A stretch of 64,000 nucleotides of DNA from a virus. A program made the translations under genes and the position numbers. This document shows positions 24,112-30,123 of this stretch, piece after piece. The stretch lies in IMG/VR virus record IMGVR_UViG_3300034071_002652, positions 24,440 through 88,439 of that record; one strand, 5' to 3'. A model generated the notes under the pieces. That model was not told the DNA's origin and did not search any database. It worked only from the letters and a program-made list of their open reading frames with translations. The number at the start of each line of letters is the position of its first letter. The first letter of the stretch is position 1.

Positions 24112-24280
24112 AAGGGTCGAGTTCAACACGCCAGGAAGGGCCCAACAAGCCTCTTTCACAGAAGAGGAAAGGCCCAACAAGCCTGTAGGTGAAGAACTTT
24201 CGACCTGTAAGAAGGAGACAAATTTGAATTCTCAATCTTGGAAGGTAATAATCTACCAATTGAGATATAGAGTCAAATAG
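24112..24280 (-). pseudogene. Decayed tRNA-Gly-like sequence and hairpin repeats
   Basis: Between tRNA-Ile2 and tRNA-Asn the minus strand shows a D-arm-like TCTCAATTGGTAGA and a glycine-type loop CTTCCAA, but the anticodon stem is unpaired and no matching acceptor 3' half exists. Downstream are two direct copies of GGCCCAACAAGCCT (24139-24152 and 24171-24184, plus reading) with a CCTCTT/AAGAGG hairpin between them. Confidence 0.45.
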
Positions 24281-24354
24281 TCCTCCCACTTGGACTTGAA
24301 CCAAGAACCTGCGGATTATGAGTCCGACGCTCTAACCGATTGAGCTATGGGAGG
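24281..24354 (-). tRNA. tRNA with CAT anticodon, probably tRNA-Ile2 (lysidine-modified)
   Basis: Acceptor CCTCCCA/TGGGAGG, anticodon stem TCGGA/TCCGC with loop CTCATAA, T-arm CTTGG/CCAAG. The first lies only 52 bases downstream of a tilS-like gene. Positions 4 and 5 are both C paired to G, which in E. coli are positive determinants for TilS and distinguish tRNA-Ile2 from elongator tRNA-Met. This favours isoleucine (AUA) over methionine. Confidence 0.85.
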
Positions 24355-24372
24355 GTTTTATTATTCCGACAT

Positions 24373-24418
24373 TTCAAAGAACACCACAAAGATATTACAT
24401 ATTTCTCAATTCACCAAA
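24373..24418 (-). promoter_or_regulatory. Host-type promoter with boxA-like leader for tRNA-Ile2/Asn unit
   Basis: TTTG (24415-24418), 20 bases, TATCTTTG (24387-24394), then GTTCTTTGA (24374-24382). The layout is identical to the site at 16313-16358, including the bases between the two elements. Confidence 0.65.
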
Positions 24419-25005
24419 TCTTTTTTGATCATTTTTTTCACAACAGTTTTAAGACCGGGGTTGACCTTTAGAAGTTCGGGAATAATATTATGTCTGATTC
24501 TATTTCTTGAATATTCCACCGAGTTATTTGATTCGTCTTGAATAAAAGGTACGTTTTTCCTTTTACACCAACTTTCGAACTCAGACTTTTCAGTCAAAAG
24601 AAAAGGACGAATAACATTCTCCTTACGATAAGGGATGACCGATTGAAATCCCCTCGTCATAGTGAAAATATATGTTTCAACACAATCATCCAAATGGTGA
24701 CACGTTACGATTGGAAAATCAAATGATCGAAAAAACTCATACCTCAAATCAGACCACATCTTTTCCTTGTTGGATTTTGGTTTTTGATCTGTCCTTCCAA
24801 CAAACAAACTCAAACCGTTTTCCTCACAATATTTGGTGATAAACTTTTCAGCATCATCACCGTGTTCTGTATTGTGATTGAAATAAAGGACGTGTGGATT
24901 ATAATTTGATCTTCTCAAAAAATCCAAAACGGCCATAGAGTCAACCCCTCCCGAACAAGCAAGTCCAAATTCAGAGGTTGGAATATTTCCGAGTACTTTG
25001 ATCAT
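24406..25005 (-). CDS. tilS: tRNA(Ile)-lysidine synthase
   Basis: 199 aa from the ATG at 25005; a longer frame runs into tRNA-Ser. The PP-loop SGGVDS is at residues 18-23, followed by HVLYFNHNTEHGDDAEKF, CHHLDDCVETYIFTMTRG and the TilS hallmark DESNNSVEYSRNRIRHNIIPEL. TilS adenylates C34 of tRNA-Ile(CAU) and replaces its carbonyl with lysine, switching it from AUG to AUA reading. This is only the catalytic N-terminal half; the C-terminal domains of E. coli TilS are missing, as in short TilS forms. Its likely substrate gene lies immediately downstream. Confidence 0.88.
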   Translation of the reverse strand: MIKVLGNIPTSEFGLACSGGVDSMAVLDFLRRSNYNPHVLYFNHNTEHGDDAEKFITKYCEENGLSLFVGRTDQKPKSNKEKMWSDLRYEFFRSFDFPIVTCHHLDDCVETYIFTMTRGFQSVIPYRKENVIRPFLLTEKSEFESWCKRKNVPFIQDESNNSVEYSRNRIRHNIIPELLKVNPGLKTVVKKMIKKDLVN

Positions 25006-25020
25006 AACATTATTTTTTTG

Positions 25021-25108
25021 TGGAAGGTGTGGGGCTCGAACCCACGCGACGATTCCTCGCCCTATTTGTTTAGCAAACAAACCCCTTCACCAACTTGGGT
25101 AACCTTCC
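25021..25108 (-). tRNA. tRNA-Ser (anticodon GCT)
   Basis: Acceptor GGAAGGT/ACCTTCC, anticodon stem TTTGT/ACAAA with loop TTGCTAA, long variable arm (GGCGAGGAATCGTCGC) and T-arm GTGGG/CCCAC. A standard class II serine tRNA. Confidence 0.92.
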
Positions 25109-25117
25109 AACTTATTG

Positions 25118-25678
25118 TCACAATATAAGAACCGGTTGATTCAAATATTCGATCAATAAGGTTTTAACTTCGGAATTACAAATTCCATTTTTGTGATCTG
25201 TTGACAAAACAAAATGTTCCAAACCCCACCCCTGTTCTCCAAGTCTCATATCATCGATTGCGACCCATGATACGACGTGAGGATGGTTGTTCAACCATTT
25301 TCTGATTTCCAAAACTCGGGTTTGGTTTAACCCAAGACCCATCTTGAATTCGAACTCAGGTGGAACTTCACTTCGATCGATGAAAGGGGTAAAACCGATT
25401 GGTTTTTTGATGATCCCCTGACTTTCATAATATTCACCGATTTCTTCCAAAGTTGCCCAAGTTCTCCAATCAGAAGAAATTACAATCTCACAATCGGTGT
25501 CTCTGATGACCTGATTTAGACATTCAACACAACTATGATTGAAGTTGTCAAACCTATCCAAGATTGGGATTTCTTTGATGGTGGGGCGTGGATCATATTT
25601 CTTTTGTTTATCGAATCTTGAACCCCATTCAGATTCCAAACAGATCACACCATCGTGATCCATAAAAATTACTTTCAT
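25118..25678 (-). CDS. HAD phosphatase of the RNA-repair type (HAD_SAK_2-like)
   Basis: 186 aa from the ATG at 25678. MDHDGVICL (HAD motif I), VISSDWRTWATLEEIGEYY (motif II with SSDWR) and VSWVAIDDMRLG (motif IV DD) match the HAD branch found in Swiss-army-knife RNA repair proteins. These are predicted to remove phosphates from RNA ends. It lies between tRNA-Ser and tRNA-Leu, a suggestive place for a tRNA-repair enzyme. No RNA ligase is visible in this window. Confidence 0.75.
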   Translation of the reverse strand: MKVIFMDHDGVICLESEWGSRFDKQKKYDPRPTIKEIPILDRFDNFNHSCVECLNQVIRDTDCEIVISSDWRTWATLEEIGEYYESQGIIKKPIGFTPFIDRSEVPPEFEFKMGLGLNQTRVLEIRKWLNNHPHVVSWVAIDDMRLGEQGWGLEHFVLSTDHKNGICNSEVKTLLIEYLNQPVLIL

Positions 25679-25696
25679 TTGTTTTAATTGTTGCGG

Positions 25697-25782
25697 TAGC
25701 CGGAGCGGGGCTCGAACCCGCACGGACCCTTCGGTCCATTTGATTTTAAGTCAAACATGTATACCAATTTCATCATCCGGCC
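25697..25782 (-). tRNA. tRNA-Leu (anticodon TAA)
   Basis: Acceptor GGCCGGA/TCCGGCT, anticodon stem TTTGA/TCAAA with loop CTTAAAA, long variable arm (GGACCGAAGGGTCC), T-arm GCGGG/CCCGC. Its first 10 bases also encode the end of the GIY-YIG gene. Confidence 0.92.
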
Positions 25783-26426
25783 ATGGACGTGTTTTCTCTA
25801 TAAAAATCTATAAAATCAATATCATTATATGGGGACCAACCATTTTTTATTTTTTTAATAAGACATCTTGAGGTCCCTTGAGAGATATCATATCTTTTTT
25901 GTAACATAAGTCTTCCGAATCCATATTTAGTGAAATCCCAACTTTCATTGATGTAATCGTCAAATATTTGAAAAGACTTCATCCATGATTGGACATCACT
26001 ATTTACATTTCTCCAAGATGGTTTCATATAATTTGGATTTTTCTCGCCTTTTTTTGATTCTACGATTTTTGATCTATAATTAGGGTCCTCCCACCTATGT
26101 TGCATCGAGTTAGAAAGTTTTTTTAATAAAAATTCGTCCCAAATAGTGCATTTACCAATTGCACGGTTAAGACATAAGTCATCATTTATTGACTTTTTAA
26201 TTAATTCATATTCTAATTGTAATGCCTCTTCTCTCGTGTTCAGAATTTTAATTATTTCTCCTGAAAAGAAATCAACACCATTTTTACTCATAATTTCTTT
26301 TATGTAATCGGATGATGTAAAATACTTTACTAATAAGTCGTCTTCAGGACTACCGAAGTAATTCCATCTTACACCATAGTAATAGGTGTTATTTTTACCC
26401 GTTATTTTATATACATATGGTTTCAT
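25773..26426 (-). CDS. GIY-YIG homing endonuclease (Seg-like)
   Basis: 217 aa. YVYKITGKNNTYYYGVRW at the N-terminus is the GIY-YIG strand pair. An Arg helix and the catalytic Glu region (REEALQLEYELI) follow at the usual distance. The C-terminal part has NUMOD-like DNA-binding segments (WDEFLLKKLSNSMQHRWED, GEKNPNY, SQGTSRCLIKKIKNGWSPYNDI). The stop codon lies inside tRNA-Leu(TAA), so the gene sits against the tRNA 5' end between it and a stable-RNA promoter. That looks like insertion of a selfish gene at the tRNA. TATTTAT lies 5 bases before the ATG. Confidence 0.8.
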   Translation of the reverse strand: MKPYVYKITGKNNTYYYGVRWNYFGSPEDDLLVKYFTSSDYIKEIMSKNGVDFFSGEIIKILNTREEALQLEYELIKKSINDDLCLNRAIGKCTIWDEFLLKKLSNSMQHRWEDPNYRSKIVESKKGEKNPNYMKPSWRNVNSDVQSWMKSFQIFDDYINESWDFTKYGFGRLMLQKRYDISQGTSRCLIKKIKNGWSPYNDIDFIDFYRENTSMAG

Positions 26427-26431
26427 AATAT

Positions 26432-26438
26432 ATAAATA
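26432..26438 (-). promoter_or_regulatory. TATTTAT motif of the GIY-YIG gene
   Basis: ATATATTTATATATT on minus ends 5 bases before the start codon at 26426. Confidence 0.45.
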
Positions 26439-26475
26439 TATTCGTCTACCATTTTTTGTATACCTATTTCAATAT

Positions 26476-26520
26476 TTCAAAGAACACCCAAAACATACAA
26501 CAAATCTTCTGAAGTTTCAA
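26476..26520 (-). promoter_or_regulatory. Host-type promoter with boxA-like leader
   Basis: TTG (26518-26520), 20 bases, TATGTTTTG and then GTTCTTTGA (26477-26485). The -7 box is one base off consensus. Downstream on minus are the GIY-YIG gene and tRNA-Leu, tRNA-Ser. Confidence 0.55.
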
Positions 26521-26553
26521 CCCCTCCCTCTATTCTATATTTTTGGGGAGGGG
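26521..26553 (-). terminator. Putative terminator of the 26888 gene
   Basis: CCCCTCCC pairs with GGGAGGGG across a 16-base A/T-rich loop. It lies just downstream of the stop at 26568 and just upstream of the next promoter. Confidence 0.5.
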
Positions 26554-26567
26554 AGAGGAGCCTACTA

Positions 26568-26888
26568 TTAGTAGGCGTCCATCTCATCAATCACGTAAGC
26601 CACGTTTACGTTTACCTTGTCTTCGTGGTTTCGGATGTCCACAATGAACCCACCCATCCCGAAGTTGGTCACTCCTTCCTGTTCGTAGGAAGTGAATGCT
26701 TGGTTCATCACGACGGTGGTATAGTCCTTGAGTGTTTGGACGTTGAAAGAGTCGGGTGACACTTCCAACCAAGAAGTATACATCGCCTCACGGTTCAGAG
26801 CCTTTACGACCTTCGCTACGGTTTCGTAGTCGAAGTTGTTGGTTACACGGCCGATCCGTTTTTGGGGGTTGGAGATGACGTTTTTCAT
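26568..26888 (-). CDS. Protein of unknown function
   Basis: 106 aa, with a visibly higher G+C content and more balanced codon use than its neighbours. The sequence has an N-terminal helix (FDYETVAKVVKALNREAMYTSWLEV) and a beta-rich end (FGMGGFIVDIRNHEDKVNVNVAYVIDEMDAY). No family is recognised. A complete host-type promoter precedes it, so early and strong expression is likely. Confidence 0.6.
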   Translation of the reverse strand: MKNVISNPQKRIGRVTNNFDYETVAKVVKALNREAMYTSWLEVSPDSFNVQTLKDYTTVVMNQAFTSYEQEGVTNFGMGGFIVDIRNHEDKVNVNVAYVIDEMDAY

Positions 26889-26909
26889 GGTGTGTTTGTT
26901 TTAACACCA

Positions 26910-26941
26910 CAAAGGTATGGCAAGAGATTGATCTTTCCAAA
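26910..26941 (-). promoter_or_regulatory. Bacteroidota-type promoter
   Basis: TTTG (26938-26941), 20-base spacer, TACCTTTG (26910-26917), 21 bases before the ATG at 26888. The leader begins TGGTGTT like the stable-RNA promoters but lacks the boxA continuation. Confidence 0.65.
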
Positions 26942-26992
26942 TTTTGATGTGACTTTTTTCGATCTACGTAAATTAATCTTTAACTGAAGGTG

Positions 26993-28264
26993 TTAATAGA
27001 TTGTAGGTTTTTCAAAATGTGTCACTTCACTACCTCCACCACCTACTTCATAGTTTTTATTAGGGAAAACATATACCTTACCACCTATTTTTGCATAAAC
27101 AATATAATCAATTTTTTTACTTTTATAGTCCTTCTTCATACCATAAGTTTTAACAAAATATTTACCGTCTTTTACGAGGAGACCAGATAAAGGTTTTATT
27201 TGAAAACTCTGACCCCCAATAATCATGTCTATTGAACCGTATCGGTCAATTATAGAACCAGGAGGGAACAACTCAAGATTACCTGGTATATGATTAGAAA
27301 TTACTTCTGAGGCATATATCTCAGTATTATAACCATTTTCTATTGACCTCCATTGGATATCCAATAACTCTTTCATAAAATTGTTGTCGTTTTTAAATAC
27401 ATCAACTAACCATTCCTCTAAATCTCCTTCACCTTCATTATTCCATTTTTGTGATATTTTTTTTTGTACTTCTTTTTTTGTATCAAAATAATTCATAATT
27501 GACCATGACTCGCCCTTACCCGTTCTTTCACCTATTGTATTTATATCTCTAATACCTGCGCTATATATTTCATCTCGTTCTTTCCAATTATTTGGAAACG
27601 CCTTTTTTAACGCACTCCTAATTAAAGTTGAATTTACTTCTCCACTATTCCTACTACCGAACAAAATTTCACGAATATCAGGTTTTATTTCTTCAAGTTT
27701 GTAAAGCTTAACGTAACCCGATTTTCCATCTTCCGTAAAATTAAAATCTGTAGGATTAATACCTCTCAACTCAACATCATTTCCAATCAAATCTATATAT
27801 GTATTTTTACCATGTGAATATTGGCCTTTTTTGGTTTCTAAGTTATTAAAGTATACCCTCCACGGACCGTATGTTGGTTTATAAGCTTTCATATCACGAA
27901 AACTAAAGGTTACAGGACCGACACCTGATTTTACTTTTCCACTATCCTTACTACCGAACAAAATTTCACGAATATCAGGTTTTATTTCTTCAAGTTTGTA
28001 AAGGTCAACGTAACCCGATTTTCCATCACTCATAAAATCTATAGGATTAATACCTCTCAACTCAACATCATTTCCAATCAAATCTATATATGTATTTTCA
28101 CCATGTGAATATTGACCATCTTTTATTTTTAAACCATTAAAGTATACCCTCCACGGAGCATTAGTGTATGTTGGTTTAAAAGCCTTCATATCACGAAAAC
28201 TAAAGGTTACGGAACCGTCACCTGAAAATAATTCTTTTAGAATTTTGCGTATTTGCTCTCTCAC
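26993..28264 (-). CDS. Duplicated-domain protein with possible nuclease C-terminus and N-terminal LxE signal
   Basis: 423 aa starting with GTG (28262-28264), supported by a TATTTAT motif 4 bases upstream. MREQIRKILKELFSGDG resembles the basic-helix LxE signals. Residues about 18-106 and 116-207 are two near-identical repeats (VTFSFRDMKA.KPTY, YIDLIGNDVELRGINP, YKLEEIKPDIREILFGS). The C-terminal part contains SIDMIIGGQSFQIKPLSG, a D...QxK pattern as in PD-(D/E)xK nucleases, with an ordered beta-strand context. It may be a nuclease packaged in the head and injected, but this is inference from motifs alone. Confidence 0.5.
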   Translation of the reverse strand: MREQIRKILKELFSGDGSVTFSFRDMKAFKPTYTNAPWRVYFNGLKIKDGQYSHGENTYIDLIGNDVELRGINPIDFMSDGKSGYVDLYKLEEIKPDIREILFGSKDSGKVKSGVGPVTFSFRDMKAYKPTYGPWRVYFNNLETKKGQYSHGKNTYIDLIGNDVELRGINPTDFNFTEDGKSGYVKLYKLEEIKPDIREILFGSRNSGEVNSTLIRSALKKAFPNNWKERDEIYSAGIRDINTIGERTGKGESWSIMNYFDTKKEVQKKISQKWNNEGEGDLEEWLVDVFKNDNNFMKELLDIQWRSIENGYNTEIYASEVISNHIPGNLELFPPGSIIDRYGSIDMIIGGQSFQIKPLSGLLVKDGKYFVKTYGMKKDYKSKKIDYIVYAKIGGKVYVFPNKNYEVGGGGSEVTHFEKPTIY

Positions 28265-28268
28265 GTAA

Positions 28269-28275
28269 ATAAATA
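28269..28275 (-). promoter_or_regulatory. TATTTAT motif before the GTG-start gene
   Basis: AATATTTATTTAC on minus ends 4 bases before GTG at 28264 and helps to fix that start. Confidence 0.5.
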
Positions 28276-28362
28276 TTCCTAAATTAAGAAATGTTTAATC
28301 AAACCTTTTATCCCACAAACTAAAGATTTGTGGGTTTTTCGGTGGAGTTAATAAAACAAATG

Positions 28363-28434
28363 CGGTCTATGAGGGTTCCGACCCCTCTACTCCTGCGTGA
28401 CAGGCAGGTATGATAGCCACTTCACCAATAGACC
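28363..28434 (-). tRNA. tRNA-Asp (anticodon GTC)
   Basis: Acceptor GGTCTAT/ATAGACC with G73, anticodon stem CCTGC/GCAGG with loop CTGTCAC, T-stem GAGGG/CCCTC. The T-loop is GTCGGAA rather than the usual TTCGAAT. Confidence 0.85.
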
Positions 28435-28442
28435 TTTATTAG

Positions 28443-28514
28443 TAGCCCATCCCGGTAACGCTCCGAGATTTTTTGGATGAAAACCAAATGTCCTTACTTT
28501 TAGACGAATGGGCC
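28443..28514 (-). tRNA. tRNA-Glu (anticodon TTC)
   Basis: Acceptor GGCCCAT/ATGGGCT, D-stem GTC/GAC, anticodon stem TTTGG/CCAAA with loop TTTTCAT, T-stem CTCGG/CCGGG. The T-loop AGCGTTA lacks the conserved TTC, so the gene may be partly decayed or unusual. Confidence 0.75.
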
Positions 28515-28538
28515 ATTTTATAATTAATTATATATTAG

Positions 28539-28628
28539 AGTGTGGGTGAGAATCGAACTCAGACTCTCCGAATTTCTCCGAAGTTGGGAAACCAACCCGC
28601 CTTTGTTTATTTGTGGTCATGCCCACAC
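28539..28628 (-). tRNA. Atypical tRNA-like gene (90 nt, identity unclear)
   Basis: A perfect 7-bp acceptor (GTGTGGG/CCCACAC) and a T-arm with TTCGATT are present. The anticodon region folds as GTTGG-TTTC-CCAAC, leaving a loop too short for a normal anticodon. A long arm with two TTCGGAGA copies follows. Gly (TCC/CCC) is one reading. It may be degenerate. Confidence 0.5.
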
Positions 28629-28644
28629 CTAATATATAACATTG

Positions 28645-28715
28645 TTTCCCCATCAGGACTCGAACCTAAAACCACGGAACCAAAATCCGTTGTTTTACCA
28701 TTATACTATGGAGAA
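28645..28715 (-). tRNA. tRNA-Gln (anticodon TTG)
   Basis: Acceptor TTCTCCA/TGGGGAA, anticodon stem ACGGA/TCCGT with loop TTTTGGT, T-loop TTCGAGT. The weak U1-A72 pair is typical of glutamine tRNAs. Confidence 0.92.
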
Positions 28716-28719
28716 GTAG

Positions 28720-28790
28720 AGGTCGGAACTGGATTCGAACCAGTGTTAAATCTTTTGCAGAGATTCACCTAACCACTCGGACATCCGACC
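28720..28790 (-). tRNA. tRNA-Cys (anticodon GCA)
   Basis: Acceptor GGTCGGA/TCCGACC, anticodon stem AATCT/AGATT with loop CTGCAAA, T-arm CTGG/CCAG with TTCGAAT. U73 fits the cysteine identity set. Confidence 0.92.
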
Positions 28791-28797
28791 TTATTGG

Positions 28798-28870
28798 CAC
28801 GTCAGGTAGGACTCGAACCCACAACTTGTTACTTTGGAGATAACCACTCTACCAATTGAGTTACTGACGC
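28798..28870 (-). tRNA. tRNA-Trp (anticodon CCA)
   Basis: Acceptor GCGTCAG/CTGACGT with G73, D-arm ACTC/GAGT, anticodon stem GTTAT/GTAAC with loop CTCCAAA, T-arm GTGGG/CCTAC. Confidence 0.92.
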
Positions 28871-28876
28871 ATTTTG

Positions 28877-28977
28877 AAGTCAGGACAGGATTCGAACCTG
28901 CAATGTGGCCTCGTAAAGAGGATCATACCTTTTCGACTTACCGAGCTTGAGCCCGCTTACATATCCACTACCTGACT
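28877..28977 (-). tRNA. tRNA-Val-like gene of unusual length (101 nt)
   Basis: Acceptor AGTCAGG/CCTGACT and T-arm GCAGG/CCTGT are intact and nearly the same as in the 23701-23798 gene. About 27 extra bases lie in the D-arm region. The anticodon loop reads CTTTACG (TAC) on a stem with only three good pairs. It may carry an insertion or be decaying. Confidence 0.5.
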
Positions 28978-28984
28978 ATTTTTG

Positions 28985-29056
28985 AGCAATGGATGGGATT
29001 CGAACCCACAACATCCAGTTTGGAAGACTGGAACTCTACCATTGAGCTACCATTGC
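28985..29056 (-). tRNA. tRNA-Gly (anticodon TCC)
   Basis: Acceptor GCAATGG/CCATTGC, D-arm GCTC/GAGT, anticodon stem CCAGT/ACTGG with loop CTTCCAA, T-arm GTGGG/CCCAT with TTCGAAT. First tRNA of the seven-gene array after the promoter at 29074. Confidence 0.92.
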
Positions 29057-29073
29057 TTTTTTTTTCCTCATAT

Positions 29074-29095
29074 ATCAAAGAACAACACAAATATA
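29074..29095 (-). promoter_or_regulatory. Host-type -7 element plus boxA-like leader for the tRNA array
   Basis: TATATTTG (29088-29095) is followed by TGTTGTTCTTTGAT, with GTTCTTTGA at 29075-29083, 18 bases before tRNA-Gly. The -33 region overlaps the preceding terminator and is unclear. Confidence 0.6.
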
Positions 29096-29099
29096 CAAC

Positions 29100-29128
29100 A
29101 AAAAACCCGAACTTTTGTTGTTCGGGTT
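29100..29128 (-). terminator. Rho-independent terminator upstream of the tRNA array
   Basis: A 9-bp stem AACCCGAAC/GTTCGGGTT with a 7-base loop, then a T run on the minus strand. It insulates the tRNA array promoter from the upstream genes. Confidence 0.85.
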
Positions 29129-29152
29129 ACATTTTTTTTAAAAATATACTTT

Positions 29153-29236
29153 TTATACCCGAACAAATGGACATGGTGGTTCCTGCTGCCAATCACAGCC
29201 GTTAAATCCTTTGATATGTCCTTTTTTGTTGAGCAT
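29153..29236 (-). CDS. Possible 27-aa peptide gene
   Basis: ATG at 29236 to TAA at 29153, encoding a short peptide with NGCDWQQEPPCPF in its middle (two Cys, Trp and Pro). It is preceded by ATATATTTATAA (TATTTAT at 29254-29260) and followed by a terminator, so it has its own transcription unit. That context is the only support. Confidence 0.35.
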   Translation of the reverse strand: MLNKKGHIKGFNGCDWQQEPPCPFVRV

Positions 29237-29280
29237 TGTTTTAAATTCTGATTATAAATATATGAATTATTCTAAAAAAA

Positions 29281-29775
29281 TCAATAAGAGAAACTTGTCA
29301 TAAACTCATTATACATTTTTTCTGCTTCAACTGTAAAGATCCCACAGAAAGTTTTGGGTACTTCAACCTTTTTTACAAATTTCATATTTGCTTCTTCAGG
29401 AGTTCTATTCCCCTTCCTTGAATTACATTTCTTGCAACAAGTCACAAGATTTGCCCAAGTATTCCCTCCTCCCCTTGATTTTGGAATTACGTGATCGATG
29501 GATAGATCATTTTTGGTTCCACAATAAACACATTCATGATTATCTCTTTTGTATATCTTGTGTCTTGAGATACGTGATTTCACGGGTCTAAAACTTACAT
29601 AATGCAAAAGACGAATGATCAACGGTCTGATAAAATTTCCGATCGAAGTTGCGATGGGTTTTTCTCCTCCTTTCAAAATTTCAGCCTTTCCTTTATGTAC
29701 CAAGACGAATCCCCTCGTTAAAGTTGTTGTATTGATGGGTGTATAATCTGCGTTTAAAACCAAAACAGCTTCCAT
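29281..29775 (-). CDS. HNH endonuclease
   Basis: 164 aa. An N-terminal domain (VLVLNADYTPINTTTLTRGFVLVHKGKAEIL) typical of this HNH group is followed by YKRDNHECVYCGTKNDLSIDHVIPKSRGGGNTWANLVTCCKKCNSRKGNRTPEEA. That supplies CxxC, the DH catalytic pair, the Asn and a second CxxC. This type is widespread in bacteria and phages; cleavage of DNA with a zinc-stabilised beta-beta-alpha-metal site is expected. It could be homing-like or part of packaging or host DNA breakdown. Confidence 0.85.
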   Translation of the reverse strand: MEAVLVLNADYTPINTTTLTRGFVLVHKGKAEILKGGEKPIATSIGNFIRPLIIRLLHYVSFRPVKSRISRHKIYKRDNHECVYCGTKNDLSIDHVIPKSRGGGNTWANLVTCCKKCNSRKGNRTPEEANMKFVKKVEVPKTFCGIFTVEAEKMYNEFMTSFSY

Positions 29776-29820
29776 AATTAAAATTTTAAATGAATTATAG
29801 TTTATTTTAATTTTATAATC

Positions 29821-29851
29821 AAAAAAAACCCTCCACTTTTTGGTGGAGGGC
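29821..29851 (-). terminator. Rho-independent terminator after the two-span membrane gene
   Basis: CCCTCCAC/GTGGAGGG stem with a CAAAAA loop followed by eight T on the minus strand, 10 bases after the stop at 29861. Confidence 0.85.
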
Positions 29852-29860
29852 TTCAGGTGT

Positions 29861-30094
29861 TTAACCGTTTTGTTCTTCCTTATTCGACAGTTGGAACCGG
29901 TCTTTGTTTCTCAAGAAACCAAAGACGACCAATACAAAACCGACAAGGACTTCGATAGCTTGGACTGTTCCGTCCAAGTTCTCCGTTAGATAATCAACCA
30001 AAGGAACATAACTGTTCAATCCAAAGAATACCAATAAGGTACCGATAGCTGTGAGAGCGTGTCTTACAACTGATTTAAATTTTTCTGTGTTCAT
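29861..30094 (-). CDS. Two-span membrane protein (holin-like)
   Basis: 77 aa with two hydrophobic segments (residues 14-31 and 44-60) joined by an acidic loop and a charged hydrophilic tail (RNKDRFQLSNKEEQ). The size, short N-terminal basic stretch and two spans fit class II/III holins or T4-type antiholins, but no family is certain. It has its own TATTTAT promoter motif (30116-30122) and terminator. Confidence 0.5.
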   Translation of the reverse strand: MNTEKFKSVVRHALTAIGTLLVFFGLNSYVPLVDYLTENLDGTVQAIEVLVGFVLVVFGFLRNKDRFQLSNKEEQNG

Positions 30095-30115
30095 GGGCTT
30101 TTTTGTTTTATATTA

Positions 30116-30122
30116 ATAAATA
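30116..30122 (-). promoter_or_regulatory. TATTTAT motif of the 30094 gene
   Basis: GAATATTTATTAATAT on minus, 21 bases before the start codon. Confidence 0.45.
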
Positions 30123-30123
30123 T

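Noticed and set aside
24071-24304. Minus-strand reading frame over the tRNA-Asn/Ile2 gap
   Set aside because: It runs through two tRNA genes and a hairpin region and has no coding character.
24281-24354. Elongator tRNA-Met for the CAT anticodon gene
   Set aside because: C4-G69 and C5-G68 plus the neighbouring tilS favour tRNA-Ile2; Met is kept only as an alternative until modification is tested.
25006-25080. Extended N-terminus for TilS
   Set aside because: That segment is the tRNA-Ser gene read through; the PP-loop spacing fits the ATG at 25005.
28313-28340. Terminator for the seven-tRNA array
   Set aside because: The CCCACAAA/TTTGTGGG hairpin has its T run on the plus strand, the wrong direction for the minus-strand array, and no plus-strand unit precedes it.
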